The notes below the pieces were generated by a model. That model worked only from the letters and a program-made list of their open reading frames with translations, did not search any database and had not been told where the DNA came from. A stretch of 64,000 nt of DNA from Streptomyces peucetius (GTDB lineage: Bacteria > Actinomycetota > Actinomycetes > Streptomycetales > Streptomycetaceae), in assembly GCF_025854275.1 (NCBI RefSeq), contig NZ_CP107567.1, forward strand, positions 1,798,001-1,862,000, in the 5' to 3' direction. How positions within the stretch are numbered: the stretch's first letter is position 1; every line of letters starts with the position of its first letter. The position numbers were made by a program, and so were the translations under genes. Shown piece after piece: positions 58,303-64,000 of this stretch.

Positions 58303-61169
58303 GAGGGCCTCCGCAGAGAGACGAGGTCGGCCAGCTCCCGGTCGGTGAGTTCGGTCAGCGCCGCCTCGCCGGAGCCCAGCACCGCGTCCGCCAGCGCGCG
58401 CTTGGAGGCGAGCATCTCGGCGATGCGGTCCTCCACCGTGCCCTCGGTGACGAGACGGTGGACCTGGACGGGCTGTGTCTGGCCGATGCGGTAGGCGCGG
58501 TCGGTCGCCTGCTCCTCGACCGCCGGGTTCCACCAGCGGTCGTAGTGCACGACATGGCCCGCCCTGGTGAGGTTCAGCCCGGTCCCCGCGGCCTTGAGCG
58601 AAAGGATGAACACCGGCACCTCGCCGGACTGGAAGCGGTCGACCATCCGTTCGCGCTCCGCCACCGGCGTCCCGCCGTGCAGCAGCTGGCTCGGGATCGC
58701 GCGGGACGAGAGGTGGGCGGAGAGCAGCCGGGCCATGGAGACGTACTGGGTGAAGACGAGGACGGAGCCGTCCTCCGAGAGGATCGTCTCGAGCAGTTCG
58801 TCGAGCAGCGCGAGCTTTCCCGAGCGGCCCGTGAGCCGGCCGGCGCCGGTGCCGCCCTGGCCGGTGCCCAGCGCGGCGCCGTACTCCTTGAGGAACTGGG
58901 CCGGGTGGTTGCAGATCTGTTTGAGGGCCGTCAGCAGCTTCATCACAAGGCCGCGGCGCGCGATGCCGTCCGCCGCCTCGATGGCCGCCATCGTCTCGCG
59001 CACCACGGCTTCGTAGAGGGACGCCTGCTCGCGTGTGAGCGGCACCGGATGGTCGGACTCGGTCTTGGGCGGCAGCTCGGGCACGATCCCCGGGTCGGAC
59101 TTCTTCCGGCGCAGCAGGAACGGGCGGACGAGCCGCGCGAGCCGCTCCACGGCGTCGTCGTCCTCTCCGGTCTCCACCAGGCGGGCGTGGCGGGAGCGGA
59201 ATGCCTTGAGCGGGCCGAGGAGCCCCGGAGTCGTCCAGTCCAGCAGCGCCCACAGCTCGGAGAGGTTGTTCTCCACAGGGGTGCCGGTGAGGGCCACGCG
59301 GGCGGGGGTGGGGAGGGTGCGCAGAGCCTTGGCGGTGGCGGAGAACGGGTTCTTCACATGCTGGGCCTCGTCGGCGACGACCATCCCCCAGGTGTGCGCG
59401 GCCAGCTCCTCGGCGCTGCTGCGCATGGTGCCGTACGTGGTCAGCACGAAGCCGCCGTCCGGTCTGTCGAGGGTGCGGCCCGCGCCGTGGAACCGCCGCA
59501 CGGGGACGTCCGGGGCGAACCGGGCGATCTCCCGCTGCCAGTTGCCGAGGAGCGACGCCGGGCACACGACGAGCGTCGGCGCGGTACGCGCGCGGCGCAG
59601 GTGCAGGGCGATCACGGTGACGGTCTTGCCGAGACCCATGTCGTCGGCCAGGCAGCCGCCGAGGCCGAGCGACGTCATGAGGTCCAGCCAGGCCAGGCCA
59701 CGCAGCTGGTAGTCCCGCAGAGTGGCGTGCAGGCCCTCGGGCGCCTCGGCCGGGGCGGCGGGGACGGTGAGGCGGTCACGCAGGGCGGCCAGCGCGCCCG
59801 TGGGCACCGCCTCCACCGTTTCGCCGTCGACGTCCGCCGTGCCGGTCAGCGCCACTGCCAGGGCGTCGACCGGCTCCAGGAGACCGAGCTCCCTCTTGCG
59901 TGCCTTGCGCACCAGGTCGGGGTCGACGACGACCCAGCGGTCACGCAATCGCACGATGGGGCGGTGCGACTCGGCGAGCGCGTCCATCTCGCGTTCCGTC
60001 AGCGGATCTCCGTCGAGGGCCAGCTGCCAGTCGAACCTGAGCAGATCGCCGCTGTCGAAGAAGGGGGTGCCGTCGGTGGCGGAACCGGGCGCGGACCGCA
60101 CGACGGCGGCGGCCGTGAGCGTACGGGCGAGCTCCTTGGGCCAGTGGACGCTCACTCCGGCCGCGTCCAGGCGGGCGGTGCCCGGTCCGAGCAGCTCGTA
60201 CAGCTCGTCCTCCGTCAGCGGCAGCACGTCCGGCACGTCCCGCTCCAGCAGCCGGGCGAGCGGCTGCCAGGCGCGGGCGGCACGGCGCAGCGCCAGCACG
60301 GTGTCGATGCGGGCCCGCGGCCCGAAGTGCTCGTCGCCGTCTCCTGCCCAGAGCCGCGCGGCGTCCATGACCAGGGTCGGGTCGGCGAGGCTGTGCACCT
60401 GGACCACGGCGGCCCCCGCGCTGCGCTCCGCCCCGCCGCCGTCCGCGGTGGCGTCGAAGAGCTCGTACGCGGACAGGTCCAGGCGCAGGGCGACCCGGAC
60501 GCCGGCGTCCATCCCGGCCGCCGCCTCGGCCGCCCACTCGCGGGCCCCGGGGAGGTGCTGCGGCTCGGCCGCCGCGAACGGCGCACCTGCGGCGTCGGAG
60601 GCGGCGGGTGTGCGCGGCAGGCTGTCGGCCACCGCGTCGAAGAAAGCACGCACCAGCGACTCCGGCTCCGGGAGCCGCAACGGCCCGTCCCCGTCGGCAG
60701 CCGGCCCGTCCCCGTCGACGGGAGCGGCGTGCGCCTCGTACGGCATGGCGGCGGCGATGGCACGCAACTGCGCGACGTCATCGGCGTCGAGCGGTCCGGC
60801 ACGCCAGGCGTCGTGGTCGGAGGGAGTCAGCCCCGGCAGCAGCCGGCCGCGGGCGACGAGATGCAGCGCGTGCAGCACGGCCGCGCCCCAGCAGGCGGCG
60901 GCGGGGTGCGCGACAGGGTCCAGCCGGGCCCTGATCAGCAGCGGCGCGGCGTCCACCACCGGCATGACGACAGCGGGAACGGTGACGCTGCGGACGGACG
61001 GCGTGTCCGCCTGCCCGTGCGGGCGGACGACGGTGATCTCACCGCTCGCGCCGGGGAGCGGATGCCCGTCCGGGGACCAGAAGGCGATCCGGCCGTCGCG
61101 CGGCAGTGCGGCGGGCAGGAAGACGGCGGCTGCGGCACGGACGGCTGTCGTGTCCGGCTCCGGGACCAT
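58299..61169 (-). CDS. SNF2-family DEAD/H-box helicase-like ATPase
   Basis: A 956-aa SNF2/RapA-type ATPase. The N-terminal 480 residues are a family-specific region. The first RecA-like domain has DDMGLGKTVT (Walker A, near 520) and VVADEAQHVKNP (motif II), and LTGTPVENNLSELWALLD. The C-terminal helicase domain shows VLVFTQYVSMARLL, ILSLKAAGTGLNL and the motif VI region DRAYRIGQTQ. Such proteins translocate on duplex DNA and remodel bound proteins. ATG at 61169 has GGAGAGGAG 8 nt upstream. It is paired with a SWIM protein downstream. Confidence 0.94.
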   Translation of the reverse strand: MVPEPDTTAVRAAAAVFLPAALPRDGRIAFWSPDGHPLPGASGEITVVRPHGQADTPSVRSVTVPAVVMPVVDAAPLLIRARLDPVAHPAAACWGAAVLHALHLVARGRLLPGLTPSDHDAWRAGPLDADDVAQLRAIAAAMPYEAHAAPVDGDGPAADGDGPLRLPEPESLVRAFFDAVADSLPRTPAASDAAGAPFAAAEPQHLPGAREWAAEAAAGMDAGVRVALRLDLSAYELFDATADGGGAERSAGAAVVQVHSLADPTLVMDAARLWAGDGDEHFGPRARIDTVLALRRAARAWQPLARLLERDVPDVLPLTEDELYELLGPGTARLDAAGVSVHWPKELARTLTAAAVVRSAPGSATDGTPFFDSGDLLRFDWQLALDGDPLTEREMDALAESHRPIVRLRDRWVVVDPDLVRKARKRELGLLEPVDALAVALTGTADVDGETVEAVPTGALAALRDRLTVPAAPAEAPEGLHATLRDYQLRGLAWLDLMTSLGLGGCLADDMGLGKTVTVIALHLRRARTAPTLVVCPASLLGNWQREIARFAPDVPVRRFHGAGRTLDRPDGGFVLTTYGTMRSSAEELAAHTWGMVVADEAQHVKNPFSATAKALRTLPTPARVALTGTPVENNLSELWALLDWTTPGLLGPLKAFRSRHARLVETGEDDDAVERLARLVRPFLLRRKKSDPGIVPELPPKTESDHPVPLTREQASLYEAVVRETMAAIEAADGIARRGLVMKLLTALKQICNHPAQFLKEYGAALGTGQGGTGAGRLTGRSGKLALLDELLETILSEDGSVLVFTQYVSMARLLSAHLSSRAIPSQLLHGGTPVAERERMVDRFQSGEVPVFILSLKAAGTGLNLTRAGHVVHYDRWWNPAVEEQATDRAYRIGQTQPVQVHRLVTEGTVEDRIAEMLASKRALADAVLGSGEAALTELTDRELADLVSLRRPS

Positions 61170-61333
61170 GGCGTCATCTCCTCTCCCGCCAGTGTGTGCA
61201 GGGACATGTGAATGCGTGGGGTGCCCGGAGTGGCACCGCGCATGAACGACCTTACGGGCGGGGTATGACAGCGACGGCACACACGGCTGTGACCTGGTCT
61301 TTCACCTGGTGACCGGCACCCCTCACCGCGGTG

Positions 61334-61780
61334 TCAGCCGTGGTTTCGCACCAGGGCGACGAGCTGTGAGGTGTGATGCCGGCGGACCACGGCGACGACC
61401 GTCAGCAGGGCGAAGAAGATGACCGGGGTGAGCGCGTTCTGCCCGTCGAACACGGTCAGCTGCGTGGCGAAGGCACCGATCATCAGTCCCATGAGTGCCA
61501 TCGCGGCGACCCCGGACAGCAGCGGGATCACCAGGGCGATCGCACCGGCCAGCTCCAGGCCGCCCACCAAGTACATGTACCAGTCGCCGTAGCCGATTGC
61601 GTCGAAGCCCTCCGTCGCGGAGGAGTGCGCCACGAGTTTCGGCGCAGCGCTGGCGACGGCGAAGAACAGAGCGAGGACGATCTGCAGCGCGCGGACGACG
61701 AGGTGGGTGCGGCGGGTCGGTCCGGCGGCGAGCGTCGGGACGGCAGCGGTGGACGAAGCGGAGGAAGCGGTGGCGGACAT
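61334..61780 (-). CDS. DoxX-family membrane protein
   Basis: A 148-aa DoxX-like protein with four transmembrane helices. The N-terminal 30 residues are a Ser/Ala/Thr-rich cytoplasmic tail; the first helix VVRALQIVLALFFAVASAAP carries the conserved proline/lysine end (PKLV). DoxX proteins have been linked to redox stress, but the role of this one is unknown. ATG at 61780 has GAGGAG 7 nt upstream, preferred to the frame start at 61855. Two 21-bp tandem repeats lie upstream. Confidence 0.9.
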   Translation of the reverse strand: MSATASSASSTAAVPTLAAGPTRRTHLVVRALQIVLALFFAVASAAPKLVAHSSATEGFDAIGYGDWYMYLVGGLELAGAIALVIPLLSGVAAMALMGLMIGAFATQLTVFDGQNALTPVIFFALLTVVAVVRRHHTSQLVALVRNHG

Positions 61781-61828
61781 GGGTGTCTCCTCGGACGTGA
61801 GCGGTGAGAGATGCGAAGGCACTTTCAT

Positions 61829-61870
61829 TTCCATGGCGCTGTCGGACAGTTCCATGGCGCTTTCACACAG
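61829..61870. repeat. 21-bp tandem duplication near the DoxX promoter
   Basis: Two adjacent 21-bp units beginning TTCCATGGCGCT (61829-61849 and 61850-61870) match at 18 of 21 positions. The first contains CTGTC-G-GACAG. A 21-bp period is two DNA turns, so a repeated operator on one face of the helix is possible. The units lie about 50 bp upstream of the DoxX start. Confidence 0.55.
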
Positions 61871-61985
61871 TCGGACCGCCGCTTGCCGCGGAAATCATCG
61901 GTCCGGGCCGACAAATCCGCGGCGCCCCCGGAGATTTGGGCAGCTGCCCGTAGGAGGTGCATCCTGGAGAAGGAGATGCGATGCC

Positions 61986-62246
61986 ATGCGTACTGGGAGT
62001 GAACCCGTCACCGCACGCAGTCCCCTGCGGATGCGCTTCTGGCTGGGCGTGTGGGGCCTGATCTGGACGGCGGTAGGCACGGTCGCCTTCGCGCTCACCG
62101 AGCGTCCCGGCTGGGCCGTGGTATGCGGGATTCTCTTCCTCGTCGTGGCCGTGGACCTGTTCCTGGTCGTGCGCCACATCCGCCAGGGCCCGCACTTTCA
62201 GCCCGGCCGGGACGTCCCACCGTACGAACCGCCCGGCCGCGACTGA
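61986..62246 (+). CDS. Small two-helix membrane protein (DUF6343-like)
   Basis: An 86-aa membrane protein with two helices (LGVWGLIWTAVGTVAFAL and VVCGILFLVVAVDLFLVV) and a C-terminal cytoplasmic tail ending HIRQGPHFQPGRDVPPYEPP. It resembles DUF6343 proteins of Streptomyces; no function is known. ATG at 61986 has AAGGAG about 10 nt upstream. It is convergent with the TPR gene. Confidence 0.85.
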   Translation: MRTGSEPVTARSPLRMRFWLGVWGLIWTAVGTVAFALTERPGWAVVCGILFLVVAVDLFLVVRHIRQGPHFQPGRDVPPYEPPGRD

Positions 62247-62289
62247 GCTGCGGCGCCGGCCGAACGGCCCCGTCCGGACGCCGCTCGGA

Positions 62290-62315
62290 GCCCGGACGCC
62301 GGTCGTCGTCCGGGC
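62290..62315. terminator. Bidirectional hairpin between convergent genes
   Basis: A 9-bp perfect stem (GCCCGGACG and CGTCCGGGC) with an 8-nt loop lies 44 nt after the small membrane gene and 15 nt beyond the TPR gene stop. There is no U-run. Confidence 0.5.
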
Positions 62316-62329
62316 CCGCGGCGCCGGTG

Positions 62330-62695
62330 TCACTCTGTGTCGAAACGGGCGGCCTGGAGATACTCCGGGTTCGGGTCCAGGGCCGCCGCCAGGCGGAAGT
62401 GGCGCTTGGCCTGCTCCGGCCTGCCTGCCCGTTCGAAGGTGCGGGCGAGGGCGAAGTGCGCGAACGCGTTGTCGGGCTCACGCTCGAGGACCAGCTCGAA
62501 CTCGAGCTCTGCCGGACGCAGTTGCGCGGCGGCGAAGAACGCGCGTGCGCGCAGCAGCCGGGCCGCCGTGTTCTCGGGGTGGGCAGCGATCACCGAGTCC
62601 AGCAGCTTGACGGCCCCGCGCGGGTCCCGCGCGGCCAGCAACTGCTCGGCGGCGCGGTAGTCGATGACGTGGGTCTCCGGGTTGCTGTTCGACAC
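62330..62695 (-). CDS. Tetratricopeptide-repeat protein
   Basis: A 121-aa soluble protein made of about three TPR units (AARLLRARAFFAAAQLRPAE; NAFAHFALARTFERAGRPEQ, with KRHFRLAAALDPNPEY). TPR arrays bind partner proteins; the partner is unknown. GTG at 62695 has GAAGGA 8 nt upstream. It lies 64 nt downstream of coaE on the same strand and may be cotranscribed. Confidence 0.88.
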   Translation of the reverse strand: MSNSNPETHVIDYRAAEQLLAARDPRGAVKLLDSVIAAHPENTAARLLRARAFFAAAQLRPAELEFELVLEREPDNAFAHFALARTFERAGRPEQAKRHFRLAAALDPNPEYLQAARFDTE

Positions 62696-62759
62696 GTTCG
62701 CATCCTTCCCCTGGCTGTGCCGTTGCCAACACGGGACGCCGTGGCGCTATTCCGTCAGG

Positions 62760-63365
62760 TCACCGCGCCCGCGAGGCGCGCCGGGTCAGCTCGTTCCAGA
62801 CTTCACGGACCTGCGGCTCCAGCTTCTCCAACGGTCCGTCGTTGTCGATGACGATGTCGGCGACGGCCAGCCGCTGCTCACGCGTGGCCTGGGCGGCCAT
62901 GCGGGAGCGGGCCTCGCTCTCGGTCATCCCGCGCAGTTCCACGAGCCGTTCGAGCTGGGTCTCCGGCGACGCGTCCACGACGATCACCAGGTCGTAGAGC
63001 GACTGGAGGTTGTTCTCCGTGAGCAGCGGTACGTCGTGGACGACCACGTCGTCAGGGCCCGCGGCCTGTTCGAGTTCACGGGACCGGGCGCCGACCAGGG
63101 GATGGACGATGCCGTTCAGAACGGCGAGGCGCTCGGGATCGGTGAACACGATCGAACCGAGCTTGGGACGGTCCAGGGAGCCGTCGGCACCCAGGACTTC
63201 CGGGCCGAAGGCGTCGACGACGGCCGCGAGGCCCGGCGTCCCGGGCTCGACCACCTCACGGGCGATCCTGTCGGCATCGACCAGGACCGCCCCGTACGAG
63301 ACGAGCCGCCGGGACACTTCGCTCTTGCCGGCACCGATACCGCCGGTCAGGCCCACTGTCAGCAT
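62760..63365 (-). CDS. coaE: Dephospho-CoA kinase
   Basis: A 201-aa enzyme catalysing the last step of coenzyme A synthesis, ATP-dependent phosphorylation of dephospho-CoA. The P-loop is GGIGAGKS (8-15); other conserved segments are [40 protein letters not shown] and the lid-like [23 protein letters not shown] at 63365 is preceded by TAGGCT-N7, so it is probably leaderless. It lacks the long C-terminal domain found in mycobacterial CoaE. Confidence 0.96.
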   Translation of the reverse strand: MLTVGLTGGIGAGKSEVSRRLVSYGAVLVDADRIAREVVEPGTPGLAAVVDAFGPEVLGADGSLDRPKLGSIVFTDPERLAVLNGIVHPLVGARSRELEQAAGPDDVVVHDVPLLTENNLQSLYDLVIVVDASPETQLERLVELRGMTESEARSRMAAQATREQRLAVADIVIDNDGPLEKLEPQVREVWNELTRRASRAR

Positions 63366-63372
63366 GCGCCGC

Positions 63373-63378
63373 AGCCTA
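63373..63378 (-). promoter_or_regulatory. -10 element, leaderless start of coaE
   Basis: TAGGCT on the minus strand lies 7 nt before the coaE ATG. No ribosome-binding site is seen. Confidence 0.55.
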
Positions 63379-63415
63379 CGCGAGCACTCACCGGCCCCGC
63401 CCTGTCGGCCGGGTC

Positions 63416-64000
63416 CTAGGCATCGCCCTCGCGTTCCGCGAGGAAGCGCTCGAACTCCAGCCCGAGCTCGTCCGCCGACGGCAGCTCGACGGCCTCGGCG
63501 ACGAGACTGCCGCGGCTCTCCGCCCCGGTCATCGCGTCGTACTGGTGCTCAAGGCCCTGCACCAGGGCGACCAGCTCTTCGTCGCCCTCGCCGATCTGCC
63601 GCTCGATCTCGGTCTGGGTGCGGTGCGCCTCCGTGCGGAGCGAATGCGCCACTGCCGGCAGCACCAGTCCCGTGGCGGCCGTGATGGTCTCCAGCACGGT
63701 CAGCGCCGCGTCCGGATAGGAGGAGCGGGCCACGTAGTGCGGTACGTGGGCGGCCACGCCGAGCACGTCATGACCGGCCTGCATCAGGCGGTACTCGACG
63801 AGTGCCTCGGCGCTGCCGGGGACCTGGGCCTCGTCGAAGGGGCTTTGATGGCCCGGTGTGAGGTCCGTGCGGTTGCCGTGCGGCGTGATGCCGACGGGCC
63901 GGGTGTGCGGAACACCCATGGGGATGCCGTGGAAGTTCACCGCGAGGCGCACTCCGAGCCGCTCGACGATCTGTCCGACCGCGGCGGCGAAGCGCTCCCA
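63416..64000 (-). CDS. PAC2-family protein (5' end outside the window)
   Basis: The last 194 residues of a PAC2-family protein; the gene continues past the right edge, as codons from [16 protein letters not shown] onward are in frame up to base 64000. Conserved segments are [34 protein letters not shown] and an acidic C-terminus ([20 protein letters not shown]). PAC2 proteins are related to proteasome-assembly chaperones, and actinobacteria do have 20S proteasomes; a direct link is inferred only. The stop lies 51 nt before coaE starts. Confidence 0.9.
   Translation of the reverse strand, partial: WERFAAAVGQIVERLGVRLAVNFHGIPMGVPHTRPVGITPHGNRTDLTPGHQSPFDEAQVPGSAEALVEYRLMQAGHDVLGVAAHVPHYVARSSYPDAALTVLETITAATGLVLPAVAHSLRTEAHRTQTEIERQIGEGDEELVALVQGLEHQYDAMTGAESRGSLVAEAVELPSADELGLEFERFLAEREGDA

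Noticed and set aside
58458..61211. Open frame of 917 codons antisense to the SNF2 gene
   Set aside because: Same codon-bias artefact; the sense strand has complete helicase motifs.

Overview
The window is a chromosomal core segment of a high-GC actinobacterium, almost certainly a Streptomyces. The evidence is very high G+C with strong third-position bias, a WhiA sporulation regulator, a long chaplin, an RbpA-family protein, many 4-nt start/stop overlaps and GTG/TTG starts. The gene order agrees with what I remember of the S. coelicolor SCO1924-SCO1998 region; this is recall, not a search.

Layout. 1-2.4 kb: SUF iron-sulphur assembly genes (sufD start, sufB) behind the repressor sufR. 2.5-9.2 kb: an ABC exporter pair, a hypothetical gene, haem A and haem O synthesis (ctaA, ctaB), an amidohydrolase and a small conserved gene. 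9.6-16.2 kb: the pentose-phosphate operon tkt-tal-zwf-opcA-pgl. 16.7-24.5 kb, minus strand: two PH-domain membrane proteins, pgi, an RbpA-family gene, secG, tpiA, pgk and gap. 24.7-27.7 kb: a large secreted M14 carboxypeptidase. 27.9-32.8 kb: uvrC-rapZ-yvcK-whiA, a tight operon. 33-41.3 kb: an HTH-like hypothetical, a Rieske lipoprotein, uvrA, an MDMPI-type protein, an MBL hydrolase, an alpha/beta hydrolase and terC. 41.5-47.5 kb: two TerD-family genes, uvrB and an MHYT sensor. 47.8-54.7 kb: a GDPD, an O6-alkylguanine methyltransferase, an MFS transporter, psuG-psuK, a uridine-kinase-like gene, a DUF2293 gene and a chaplin. 54.8-64 kb: an MTA/SAH-deaminase-type amidohydrolase, a DUF3574 gene, a SWIM/SNF2 pair, DoxX, small membrane and TPR proteins, coaE and a partial PAC2 gene.

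How it fits together. The central block supplies nearly complete upper and middle glycolysis plus the oxidative and non-oxidative pentose-phosphate pathway. All three UvrABC incision genes lie within about 16 kb, with a direct-reversal methyltransferase nearby. The developmental regulator WhiA is cotranscribed with UvrC, RapZ and YvcK.

I found no prophage, IS element, CRISPR array, tRNA/rRNA or recognisable new defence system. The novelty is mainly regulatory: a probable yybP-ykoY (Mn2+) riboswitch before terC, a recurrent TANNNT-N6/7-start leaderless promoter layout, a CAAC-N6-GTTG operator over the sufR start with a nearby iron-box-like palindrome, a seven-copy 19-bp minisatellite between terD genes, a GC-rich repeat family that abuts 3' ends of minus-strand genes, and a fully pairing 16-bp hairpin between gap and pgk. 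Odd proteins include a TerD fused to a degenerate FtsK-like domain, a uridine-kinase-like protein without a P-loop lysine, and a chaplin whose second domain lacks cysteines.
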